The position numbers were made by a program, and so were the translations under genes. From Brachypterus glaber (Eukaryota; Arthropoda; Insecta; Coleoptera; Kateretidae), in assembly GCA_958510825.1 (NCBI GenBank), contig OY294044.1, forward strand, positions 39,357,816 through 39,421,815: 64,000 bases of DNA, given 5' to 3'. How positions within the stretch are numbered: position 1 is the stretch's first letter; each line of letters begins with the position of its first letter. Below are positions 32,930-42,539 of the stretch, in pieces. The notes under the pieces were generated by a model that was given only the letters and a program-made list of their open reading frames with translations, was not told the origin of the DNA and did no database searches.

Positions 32930-34805
32930 GAGCCCCTCGCCTGCATTTCAGAAGAAGAAGCAAAAATCCATTGCCAAACCCAAGTGGTTACTCTCAGACT
33001 GCTGCCAAGCACCTGAAGGTGGCCATCATTGACAAACAGAGCCAACTGGGCAAGCTAACCAGGGGTTAACAAAACAAGTGGATTAAGTTCCCCCACAAAT
33101 CTCCAGTATGAAGCACACTAGCGAATTCCTGAGGATCACGAGTGAGAACTCCAGTACCCTCACGAGGCTTAAGGGCGCTGTGCCCAGACTGGGAGATTTA
33201 TGGGAAGGAGCTATTCTAGCAGTGGTCCCTCAAGATGAGCTTCCTGGATCTCGAACGATGGCGATGGTCTGGAGAAGGTCAAGTTGGGCCTTGGTCTTAA
33301 TGCGTGGCCCAATGTTAAAAAATAGTTTGTCTTCCACAGGGAAGTCAAGAAGGACCCTAAAGGTCAACTTATTGTCTTTGGCATACCAGAGGAAGACGCA
33401 CAAGCCATAACCAGTAGGGGAGGTAAGGTGAAATCTATTTTCCTCCTTACTGTTAAAAAAAAACAAAAGCCCAATCTCAGGAAGTGGCTGGTGAGGCTGG
33501 AGCTTCAACATCAGGCGGGGCACCGGGGAATATGGAGGTTGAAAAAAAGTCTTCACCTCTGAATCCACTGACCTCATCGCCAAGGATGGCCCTCCAAGCA
33601 AAAAGGGGGACTTTTGATGTTGAGATCTCAACTCGCCAAATAGTCGTTCCTAATATCTGGACAGTAATGCGGACACAATAACACTAATCCAATCAAAAGT
33701 TTCCGGCTTCGGCAGCTTAAAAGGAACTGTTTTTGTAAACAGCTATAGTCAAAAGCCTAGGACGTGTATATACATACCTAAGTAATATGAATACTCTAGT
33801 AACAGTTCAGCACAGCTGACCTTACAACTGTGAGAATGAACTATAGTGTAAAGGGTAACCAAGAAGAACTTTTAATAGCATCGGCATACCTCCCACAATA
33901 TACAGGTACGCAACCTCCATCACAGGAACTTGCCAAACTGATAAACTTTTGCCAAAGGGAGAAAAAAAGCCTTATAGTTGGATGTGACAGTAACTCCCAT
34001 CACATTGTGTGGGGCAACAAAAACACCGACGGAAGAGACAAATTACTGCTAGAGTTTCTGTTTGGCACAAACCTAGAGATATTAAATCGTGGATGCGGGG
34101 TCAGACTGTGATTGACATTACACTGGCCACTTCTGATATCTCAAAACATATAACTGACTGGCGTGTATCATCAGAGGCCTCCTTTTCAGACCACATGGAT
34201 TCGCTTTAGGTTAAATCTAGATAGAGCTGAGTTAAAACCCTATCGAAATCCAAAGAAAACAGACAAGGAGGTCATCTGAAAAACAGAGTCAAGGAGCCCA
34301 TAATCTTTAGATCTGTCGCATTTAAAACAGCTCTCATTAACTAAGAAACCCACATAAAACACACCCGTAATTGGATTAAGAGAAATGACTGTAAACATGG
34401 AAGAGCAGCCGGTCCCACTCCGTGTGGAAAGACAGCACTCTTTTGTATGCAACTAAGACAGTTTGCGAGCATCGTAACAGGCCACTGCAAACTAAATAAC
34501 CATCTTAATACCATGGGACTGCTAGTCGACCCCATCTGCACAGGACGCTTCATGGAAGAGGAAACATTGGAAAATGTGTTATGCCACTGTCCAGCGTTAG
34601 CCTTAATAAGAGGTTCCATGCTAGAGTACTGGCTCGACATGGCCGGTATAAGCAGCATCACTCCCAGCACCTTCTTAGATATATCCAAAGAATTGGATGG
34701 CTGAGAGGCTAATATGCTGCGATCAAAGGGAGGTAGTAGAATGGGCCCAGCTAAGTGCGTGTAGATAGCTACCCTCCACCCTAATAACCATAACCATAAC
34801 CATTC
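32930..34805 (+). pseudogene. R1-like LINE, internally deleted (ORF1 part, endonuclease, C-terminus)
   Basis: GC content and codon content rise sharply at 32930. The first part reads as an ORF1 remnant in broken frames (VFGIPEEDAQAI near 33390). From 33830 the endonuclase domain is clear: ELLIASAYLPQYTG, LIVGCDSNSHHIVWG (catalytic D and H region), GRDKLLLEFLFGTNLEILNR, VIDITLATSDISKHITDWRV and SFSDHMD. The entire RT is missing. Sequence resumes at about 34380 with the C-terminal domain: LRQFASIVTGHCKLNNHLNT, MGLLVDPICTGRFMEEETLE and NVLCHCPALALIRG, a Cys/His knuckle, ending in a stop near 34702. The 3' end has an (ATAACC)n tail at about 34780-34803. An R1-clade relationship is inferred from the endonuclease motifs. 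Confidence 0.82.
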
Positions 34806-36196
34806 TTGTCAACTGTATACCGAATGAGAGACTGGTTGTATTCTAAAAAAGTTTTCAAAAAAAATAACAAAAACAATACTGCTGTCAACAAAATAATACT
34901 TTCCCCTATAGGCCTAGGTTCATTAAAATCAAAAACACAAAAAATTAAAAAAAAAATAAAAAAAAATTCAAAAAAATTAAAAGAAAAAAATATAGTTTTT
35001 CAAAAAATTTTTTTTTCTTTTTTTGTAAAACATAAAATAAATTGAAAAATTTTTTTGAAAAAAATTGTTTTTATCCCATTTTACCCCCTTAACCAACCCG
35101 ATTTTTACGAAAAACAATCCCAGCCTAGAACTTTGGACCAAAGCGTTCTTGAGATATCGTGGTCACAAATTTCCCGGACACACAGACCGACTGATAGACC
35201 GACCGACAGAGAGATTTTTTTATGGAAATCATATTTTTTGGATATAAAACTTCCAGAAACGTAAAAAAGCAATAAAATTTTTTTGAATTTTTGTTACTAA
35301 CGCAAGATTCTCTTGGGGAAAGTAATACATGTTTTTTGATCTGTTTTGAAAAACAAAAAATTATTGAAAACAAAATTTTTCAAAAAAAAGTTTTCAACAA
35401 ATTTTTTTATTTTTTTTTATTAAAATTTCTTTTTCCGAAAAACATAAAATTGAAAAAAATAAAAAAAAAATAAAAAAATAAATAAATTTTTTATTTATTT
35501 ATTTATTTTTTTTGTAGAATTGATCCTTATAATAAAATTAATTATTCCTGAAAAAAAATACTTTAATCGGAATTTTCTTTCAGCTTTTTTCGATTTTTTT
35601 GAAAGTTTAACCCCCCATAACTTTTTTGTTTTTGGGAAGATTACTTTCAAAAAGAATATATATCTTCCCCTTGTAGAACAGACAGACAGACGGACGGACG
35701 GAAAAATTGCTTATTTTTTCATAAAATAAATTTATATCCAAGATCTGTTTTTCTAGGGCGATTATTGATTTTTTTCCAAACTACCGTATAATATTAATCA
35801 TTTATATATTTGTGCAAAATTTAATATCATTACCTTTACGCGCAAGCTGTAGATTCAAAGCTCACTACTATAAATCTGGAAGCACATTTTGACATATTAA
35901 AAACTATTGGCAAAACTCAACAAAATTAAAAAATGTTTTGCACAAAAAAATTTTCAATAACTTTTTTGGTGGAAAAGTAAAAATACTATATAGGTACTAT
36001 ATTTTGTTATAAAAGCTATTATATTAATAAATGTTTCACATAAAGCTTTTATGACAAAAGATGCCACCTTTCAATGATTTACCTGTTTGATAGTCTAGGA
36101 CACTACAGTAGTTTAGTTACTGTATCAAAGGGCAAGAATATTTTACAATTATAAATGTTTTATTTAAAATATCTAACTTATTATTTGCTTTTTTAG
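34806..36196. other. A/T-tract DNA with inverted dispersed module, no gene
   Basis: 35065-35230 is the inverse of the module at 13305-13480: GGATTGTTTTTxGTAAAAAT-type text, AGCGTTCTTGAGATATCGTG, then AGACCGACTGATAGACCGAC. A second AGACAGACGGACGGACGG patch is at 35682-35701. The rest is homopolymer-rich. The short open frames here are Lys/Phe low-complexity chance frames. Confidence 0.55.
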
Positions 36197-36201
36197 TTTA
36201 G

Positions 36202-36417
36202 TCTATGGATAGGCCTGGAGAAGAGTCCCTACCAGGTCTGGGCAGCATGTGGGGTATGGAAGCAGGACTGCAGGAAGCAGGACCTGACTGCGATTGCCAG
36301 GGGCCTCCTCCCGAATTTATGCTACCTCCGCCCCCTCGACCCCCATTTTTACAACCTGAGGATGCCATGCACTGCACTGAGGACCCTTTACCTATAGAAT
36401 CATGTGATGCCCGGCAG
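36202..36417 (+). CDS. Probable host-gene exon, proline-rich, function unknown
   Basis: A 216-bp GC-richer island in an AT-rich, TE-filled setting. It follows a pyrimidine tract ending in TTTAGTTTAG (acceptor AG at 36200-36201, or 36195-36196) and ends CGGCAG|GTAAGTGTAC, an excellent 5' splice donor at 36418. From the ATG at 36205 there are 71 codons in phase 0 to the donor; one more codon (TCT) is open back to the nearer acceptor. The upstream acceptor would put TAG in frame, so either the ATG is the start after a 5' UTR exon or the exon is internal from 36202. The protein is acidic and proline-rich: MDRPGEESLPGLGSMWGMEA, then GPPPEFMLPPPPRPPFLQPE and DPLPIESCDARQ. No domain recognised, no membrane segment or signal peptide. 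Flanking exons are not visible within the window, so long TE-filled introns are implied. Confidence 0.65.
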
Positions 36418-36526
36418 GTAAGTGTACAAATTCTGTTCTTCATTTCTAAGTCTATAATTGGGTGTTTACGCCTGTTTTTTAAGTAAATAAATAAAAAACA
36501 AACCAGATAGTTTTTTGGTATACCTA

Positions 36527-37110
36527 CAGGGTTAATCAGAAATAGGGAAATTAATATTAAGGGGTGATTCTACATAAAAAAATATAAAAAAAGGTTCCTA
36601 TAAGCATGTGTAAAAGTGTCGTAAGGGAGCTAAGCCCCTTTGAAGTGGCTAAAAAATCGGTTTTTATTTAATAACTGAGAAACTCTTTGAGATACGCCCA
36701 TCTTCATATGTTATTTTCACCTTCAAATGACCTCATCAAAAACTGTTAATTATAAAGTATTACAACAAAAATACCTTTTTTATGTATTTTGACCTAAGGA
36801 ATCATTTTTCAATAATAAACATAAAAAATTTACAAAGAAAACGGTTTTGGACAAAAAACTGATAAGGCCCCCAGTTTCGCACACTCCACTCGCATAAGTA
36901 CATGAAAATAACATACGAAGATGGGCCTTATAAAGATTAGTTTACAATCAAAACCTCGTTGCTCTATCTCAAAGGGTCCCTGTGCTAATAAATAAAAACC
37001 GACTTTTTAGCCACTTTCAAAGGGGATTAGCATTACCATGCATTTTTAGACAAGCTTATAGAAACTTTTTTTATATTTTTCTTTGTAGAATCCCCCATTA
37101 TTTTTTTTTA
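36527..37110. mobile_element. Older, shortened copy of the palindromic MITE family
   Basis: Shares with 11915-13080 the order GGTGATTCTxCAT, GGTTCCTATAA, GTCGTAAGGGAGCTA, CCCCTTTGAAGTGGCTAAA, TTTTTATTTAATAACTGAG on the left, and the inverse series on the right (AAAACCTCGTTG, CTCAAAGGGTCCCTG, CACTTTCAAAGGGG). The central part is deleted and the ends are diverged. It sits about 110 bp downstream of the host-exon splice donor, so it would be intronic. Confidence 0.8.
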
Positions 37111-38035
37111 TAGACTTCCAATTTTATTTACAGTCTGTTAAAAAGTATGTAAATTGTCTGATATTATACATGGCATAGTTGGAGTTTGCACAGTAGCATT
37201 CCCCTTTAAGTAGGTTTGCGACAGGAGCAAAGAAAATATTAAAATCTATTAAGATCCAAAGGATCATATCCTTTAAGACTTTTAGCTTTGGGTTTATCCA
37301 GTAGTGTACTGGCAAATGCATGGGATGCTGCTGTAAGCGATTTTGATTATTGACTAAATACTTCTTGATTTCGCACTTTACAGGTTCTACCTGTAGATCT
37401 CGGTGTAATGTGTCATTTGTAATCAAGTGAGAGCTGGGATTTTCTACCCATTAGCCAATACATTTTTGAAAATTTTAGACCGAGCTGTTTACGCTTATTG
37501 ATTTTGATTAATTTGATTTTATTAGTAGTAGTATTTAAGCAGTTTTCTATTTTGTTTTGTAGATTTTGGGAAGCAATTCTTGAATCTTTGTCTGTAGCAA
37601 ATGTTGCAACTAAGGTGGCATAAGTTTATGGTAAGTCTGCAGTAAACAATAAATACAAAACTGGCCCAAGAACACTGCCAGAATTTATTGGGAATAGTGT
37701 CGTCTCTTCATCCTGGTATTTTACAAACAAGTATCTTTGCGTTAGGCAGGACTTCAGAATTTTAAAAAAGTAATTGCTTTTTTAGTTTGTATAAAGTTTC
37801 GTTATGCCACACTTTATCAAGGCTTGCTTTACATCTAAGAAACTGCGGAAAAGTATCTGTCGGTTTCTAGTGCATATCTTAATTTTTTGGCAACTCGGTG
37901 CACTTGTTCAATAGTGGAATGACTTTTTCTGAACCCAAACTGATGCTTAGGAATCAGTTCCAGATCCTCCAGTACTGACATCACGTTTACGCTAAAGAAG
38001 GGAACTTGCCCACCAGTTCGACCAAATCCCTTAAA
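37111..38035 (-). pseudogene. Jockey-like LINE fragment, RT middle to C-terminus
   Basis: Reading leftward from 38035: DLELIPKHQFGFRKSHSTIE (RT fingers, HxFGFR-x-S-x-T), RVAKKLRYALETDRYFSAV, a KILKSCLTQRYLFVKY stretch, and at the C-terminal end ITNDTLHRDLQVEPVKCEIK, NNQNRLQQHP and DPLDL-like residues, the Jockey-clade ending. Frames shift several times; YADD is not preserved. The fragment is cut on its upstream side by the (ATAACG)n array at 38057. Confidence 0.8.
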
Positions 38036-38056
38036 ATTAATGACTATTTCTGTATA

Positions 38057-38657
38057 ATAATGATAATGATAATGATATGATAATGATAATGATAATGATA
38101 ATGATAATGATAATGATAATGATAATGATAATGATAACGATAACGATAACGATAACGATAACGATAACGATAACGATAACGATAACGATAACGATAACGA
38201 TAACGATAACGATAACGATAACGATAACGATAACGATAACGATAACGATAACGATAACGATAACGATAACGATAACGATAACGATAACGATAACGATAAC
38301 GATAACGATAACGATAACGATAACGATAACGATAACGATAACGATAACGATAACGATAACGATAACGATAACGATAACGATAACGATAACGATAACGATA
38401 ACGATAACGATAACGATAACGATAACGATAACGATAACGATAACGATAACGATAACGATAACGATAACGATAACGATAACGATAACGATAACGATAACGA
38501 TAACGATAACGATAACGATAACGATAACGATAACGATAACGATAACGATAACGATAACGATAACGATAACGATAACGATAACGATAACGATAACGATAAC
38601 GATAACGATAACGATAACGATAACGATAACGATAACGATAACGATAATAATAATAAT
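38057..38657. repeat. (ATAACG)n array 1, with (ATAATG)n leader
   Basis: About a dozen ATAATG units (to about 38135) are followed by roughly 84 perfect ATAACG hexamers and an (ATA)n end. It joins the Jockey-like fragment on the left to the 3' end of the minus-strand LINE on the right. Confidence 0.97.
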
Positions 38658-39216
38658 ATTTATTTTAAGGAATATTACAGAATACCATACTATAACTATA
38701 TCTGAATATATATAAATAGATACAATACACAGCAGTATTAAATAAAATATCGTCAAAATGTTTATTTCTTTATTCCATTATACTAATTTTTTCCATAAAT
38801 TCACCAATATTGTAAGGTTCTACCTCCATCAAGACTTCAAAAACTTGTTTTTTAAAAATATTTAGGGTCGGTGTATGCTTTATCCTTCTTGGTAACGCAT
38901 TGTAGAATTTAATAAATTAATAAAAAAGTCCAAACTATAATAGGGGCCTTTTTCAGTCAGAGCCAGCCTATGCCTCGGGTATGAGTAGTTGAAGTCTCTT
39001 CTTGGGTATGTATCCTGTGGCTCATCTTTATGAAATAGGTGTTTATTTTTGAATAGGAATAATATACATTCCTGTATGTATATTGCATATGCTGTTAGGG
39101 CTTTGTTTATCTTGAATTTTCCTCGACAAGACTCCTTATAACCACATTTACTTAATATTCTGTTTTTTTTTTGAATTACAAGGATATTTTCAAGGTCTCT
39201 ATTTTCTCCATAGAAC

Positions 39217-39228
39217 ATTATTCCATAT
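39217..39228. repeat. 12-bp target-site duplication, left
   Basis: ATTATTCCATAT, identical to 40095-40106. Removing one copy and the DNA between them restores continuous LINE sequence (plus-strand junction ACATTATTCCATATCTTATG). Confidence 0.9.
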
Positions 39229-39242
39229 ATTTTCTAATCATC

Positions 39243-39315
39243 GTACAGAGTGATATTGGTAGACTGACAGTTTCGGGCTGCTGGCCCTCTTCAGTACCAA
39301 GAGTCAACTCTGCAC
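39243..39315 (-). ncRNA. Type I hammerhead ribozyme, monomer 1 of copy 1 (core intact)
   Basis: Minus strand, 5' to 3': outer helix I GTGCAGAGT, internal loop TGACTC, inner helix I TTGGTA, core CTGAAGA, helix II GGGC-CAGCA-GCCC, GAA, helix III ACTG-T-CAGT, cleavage base C, then TACCAA, loop TATC and ACTCTGTAC. The inner helix I pairs 6 of 6 and the outer 9 of 9 (one G-U). All invariant core positions are present. The internal loop of helix I is where tertiary contacts form in natural hammerheads. The 1-nt helix III loop suggests activity as a dimer, as reported for ribozymes of this minimal class. Confidence 0.85.
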
Positions 39316-39596
39316 GCTGATTAAGAAAACGTTTTTAGACTTTACTCGCAAAAGGAATATAGCCATTAGATTGATGTAGACTTGTGCGCCATCTATTTCT
39401 AGATGTAGACAACTACTCATACCTCTCCTAATTTGGAGACTTTGAATGGTAGCAAGTTGAAGACTTGTGTGTCTCAAGCACATAGTACCACTAACGGGTG
39501 GTTAGACGTAAAATTAGTAAGGACAGAAATTTTTAATTTTAAACAAAATTATAAAAATATTAATTTATTATTCCATCAATCTATTTTCTAATCATC

Positions 39597-39669
39597 GTAC
39601 AGAGTGATATTGGTAGACTGACAGTTTGGGGCTGCTGGCCCTCTTCAGTACCAAGAGTCAACTCTGCAC
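39597..39669 (-). ncRNA. Hammerhead ribozyme, monomer 2 of copy 1 (core mutated)
   Basis: Same fold as monomer 1, but the plus strand reads TTTGGGGCTG where the others have TTTCGGGCTG. On the ribozyme strand GAAA becomes CAAA, changing invariant G12, the general-base guanine of the active site. Self-cleavage of this monomer should be lost. Confidence 0.8.
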
Positions 39670-39949
39670 GCTGATTAAGAAAACGTTTTTAGACTTTACT
39701 CCCAAAGGAATATAGCCATTAGATTGATGTAGACTTGTGCGCCATCTATTTCTAGATGTAGACAACTACTCATACCTCTCCTAATCTGGAGACTTTGAAT
39801 GGTAGCAAGTTGAAGACTTGTGTGTCTCAAGCACATAGTACCACTAACGGGTGGTTAGACGTAAAATTAGTAAGGACAGAAATTTTTAATTTTAAACAAA
39901 ATTATAAAAATATTAATTTATTATTCCATCAATCTATTTTCTAATCATC

Positions 39950-40020
39950 GTACAGAGTGATATTGGTAGACTGACAGTTTCGGGCTGCTGGCCCTCTTCA
40001 GTACCAATATCACTCTGTAC
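39950..40020 (-). ncRNA. Hammerhead ribozyme, terminal monomer of copy 1 (palindromic helix I)
   Basis: Core CTGAAGA and GAAA intact. Because the sequence beyond 40001 is an inverted copy, helix I lacks the internal loop and is perfectly paired (ATATTGGTA / TACCAATAT and outward), which removes the loop needed for tertiary contact. Confidence 0.78.
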
Positions 40021-40094
40021 GATGATAGATAGATTGATAGAATAATAAATTAATATTTTTATAATTTTGTTTAAAATTAAAAATTTCTGTCCTT

Positions 40095-40106
40095 ATTATT
40101 CCATAT
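40095..40106. repeat. 12-bp target-site duplication, right
   Basis: ATTATTCCATAT, partner of 39217-39228. Confidence 0.9.
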
Positions 40107-42470
40107 CTTATGTGGGATTCTAGGTACGAGTGGTTGGTTAACAGTTTTTAATGTGCTGTGGTTTACATTGATATAACTTTTAGGCTATAGAGTGCCCTAT
40201 TGATTTTCTGGCATACACATTCTACATGAGGTCCCCAACTTAGATTGTTATCAATTTGCATGCCTATGGTTGTGTCTATTATGTTAGTTTGATTGTTAAT
40301 TTGAATTGTTGTTGGAATTTCTAAGTTTGATCTATTTGTGGTGAATATCATAACGTTTGTTTTGTTTTCATTTTGTATTTGTTTGTTCTTTAGAAACCAC
40401 CTATTTATAATCTGTATTGTTATATTCGCTTTCCTCACTAGTGCCGTAAAGTCGCTAGCTTTTATTAACATTAGTATCATCTGCATAGTTTGACATGTCA
40501 ACATCCTCTTCTTCTGTTATATTTAGGAATTCTGTTAGCTCTACAAATATACCGTGATATCATTCATGTAAATTATGAACAGGATCGGCCCTGCTATACT
40601 CCCTTGGGCGATTCCAAGCAAAAGTGTTACTATATCTGATATTTCGTCCTCTTCTGTTTTTATATTTACTTGTTGTTTTTGGTTTGATAAACGACCTAAA
40701 CCATTCCAAAGCTGGTCCCCGAATAACTAATTTTTCTAGTTTAAATAGTAGTATTTCATGTAATAGGCATTCATAGGCTTTGGTCATGTCGAGCAATAAA
40801 CCTAGTTTAATGTATTTTTTCCTATCTATAGCCTTCAGAATATTTTCTACAAATTGAAATATTGCCGTTTGTGTAGATCGTCCCTTTTGGAACCCGTGTT
40901 GTTTGTTATTCAATATTTTACACTTTTCTAAAAAGGCCATCAGCCTAATACACATTACGCTCTCAAAGAGCTTAGAGAATGAAGATATTACTTATAGGTC
41001 GGTAGTTCTCTAGTTTCGTCGGGTCATTTTTTTATGTATTGGCTTTACTATTATAATTATTTATAATATAGACCAGAGGTTCAATAATTTCGTGTTTACA
41101 TTTTTTTATGATGGTAACCGGAATTTCGTCATACCCACTACTATGTTTGTTTCTTAGATTTTGAATAATTTTTAGTAGTTCGGCCCTATCAGTGGGTTTT
41201 GTAAACATAGACTATTTGATTTAATTCTACTTGAGAAAGGTATATTTTCTAGCTGATTTGTTAGCTGCATTGGTGCCGTACTTAAAAGATTATTAAATTC
41301 ATTCGCAATATTTTTAGCTTTTCCTGGTACCTGGATCAGTTTCGTATTTTTCTGTCCTCTTATTTCTTTTATGATTTCCCATACAGTTTTACTTTTATTT
41401 TCCGAGTTTTGAATTTTTCTTTGGTATTTTCTTGAGCGTACTTTTATTAGTATGTCATTGTATTGTTTTTTGGTTTCCTTGTATTTTTCTTTGAAGGTGT
41501 TGTTTATAGAGCTTGCTACATAAAGGGCATCTAAACGCTTTTTAGTTTCTATAATTTCTATATTTCTATAATTTTTTTTTTATTTGAAATTTTAATTTTT
41601 TTGGATGGAAAACAGTAATTAAAGTGATGTAGAATAGTTTGTAAATGCATTCGTTTACGTCTCTTTTGTCTATATTATATAAAAAATCCCAGTTACATTT
41701 TTTATTTTATCAACAAATTCCTTAGTTTTTTCCTCATTAAAACATTTTTTTATGATGAACTTGTCTTGTTTTATTAGTTTTAAACTTATTTTCTGGGCAG
41801 TATGGTCGCCAATCTGGGTGTGAATTACTTGTGTACTATAGTCTTCTAGGTTTGTTAGTATATTGTCTATACATGACTGTTTTTTACTTGTTATTCTTGT
41901 TGGGTCCTTTATTGTATGTTTAATATTAAATTCATTTATTGACATACAGAATTCTTTTTTATCTTTTCCATCTTCATCAAAATAGATATTAAAATCACCA
42001 GCTATGATTATATTTACCATTTCACTGCCTATTTTGAGCAGAATTTGTTGAAATATGTCTGAATTCTTCCATATTTCCTTTTGGTGGTCTGTACACCAAT
42101 ATTATTTTAATTTTTTGATTGTTTATTTTAATTATACATCCACAACACTCAATCACCTCTTCTTTTGCCATAGCTGCTACTTCTTTAATTTCTGTGATTT
42201 GAATTCCCTGTTACATATATTGCACTGCCTCCATGTCGATTTTCCTAGTCTCTGCAAAAACTCGTTGCTAAATAGAATTTATTTATGCCATATGCTTGAA
42301 TTTGATGACTGGTTTTCCAGTGTTCTGTAATACAGATGCATTCACGATGTTTGTTTGTCGATAAAAGCTTGTAGTTGATCTATACTGTTACCGATTGATT
42401 GTAAGTTATGGTGTATCACAGAAACTTCTTCTATTTTTGGCATTATTTTAGCTGGCTCGGGGCTACTTAT

Positions 42471-42503
42471 ACGATAACGATAACGATGATGATAATGATG
42501 ATG

Positions 42504-42534
<31 letters not shown>
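42471..42534. repeat. (ATAACG)/(GATGAT)/(ATA)n microsatellite, copy 1
   Basis: ACGATAACGATAACG, then GATGATGATAATGATG and about ten ATA units, at the 5' boundary of the minus-strand LINE. It has the same hexamer as the array at the LINE's other end. Confidence 0.92.
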
Positions 42535-42535
<1 letters not shown>

Positions 42536-42539
42536 CTGG

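Larger units (their letters stand above)
39229..40094 (-). mobile_element. Retrozyme-like element, copy 1: tandem 354-bp monomers with hammerhead ribozymes
   Basis: An 866-bp insertion in a LINE, flanked by a 12-bp duplication. It contains two full monomers of about 354 bp (GATATTGGTA at 39252, 39606 and 39959) and a partial third that is followed by an inverted copy of the preceding segment (40002-40094). Each monomer carries a type I hammerhead ribozyme on the minus strand, the same strand as the LINE ORF. No ORF of note. Tandem ribozyme monomers of 170-400 nt with short target duplications are the described architecture of metazoan retrozymes, which are thought to spread through ribozyme-processed circular RNAs, with Penelope-like machinery proposed to copy them. 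Assignment is by structure, not by a search. Confidence 0.85.
38658..42470 (-). pseudogene. LINE (Jockey/CR1 group), copy 1, interrupted by a retrozyme-like insertion
   Basis: Reading leftward from 42470. Endonuclease: LQSIGNSIDQLQAFIDK near 42390-42340, then VNIIIAGDFNIYFDEDGKDK, IKDPTRITSKKQSCIDNILT and IGDHTAQ (42017-41790). Linker to about 41200. RT: LNNKQHGFQKGRSTQTAIFQ, LLLDMTKAYECLLHEILLFK (motif A), then in the next frame GIAQGSIAGPILFIIYMND, and NYADDTNV near 40465-40488 (catalytic Asp pair intact as text). Thumb: NRWFLKNKQI, IGMQIDNNLSWGPHVE. Then, beyond the insertion 39229-40094, ENRDLENILVIQKK and YPRRDFNYSYPRHRLALTEK to a stop at 38880. At least three frameshifts. It is bounded by the hexamer arrays on the 3' side and a related microsatellite on the 5' side (42471-42534). 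Confidence 0.88.

Noticed and set aside
33230..33631. 133-codon minus-strand open frame
   Set aside because: Antisense to the R1-like LINE ORF1 remnant, which explains the GC-rich open stretch.
36198..36443. 81-codon minus-strand open frame over the host exon
   Set aside because: Gly/Ser-rich antisense shadow of the proline-rich exon; the plus strand has both splice signals.
38037..38756. Long open frames of alternating Ile-Val, Thr-Ile or Asp-Asn (also at 43801-44577 and 49619-50305)
   Set aside because: They are translations of the (ATAACG)n arrays, open in most frames because the hexamer contains no stop in those frames; not genes.
42055..42330. Plus-strand open frames 42055-42330 and copies at 47873 and 53601
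   Set aside because: Antisense to the LINE endonuclease domain; low-complexity Phe/His/Tyr content and no motif.
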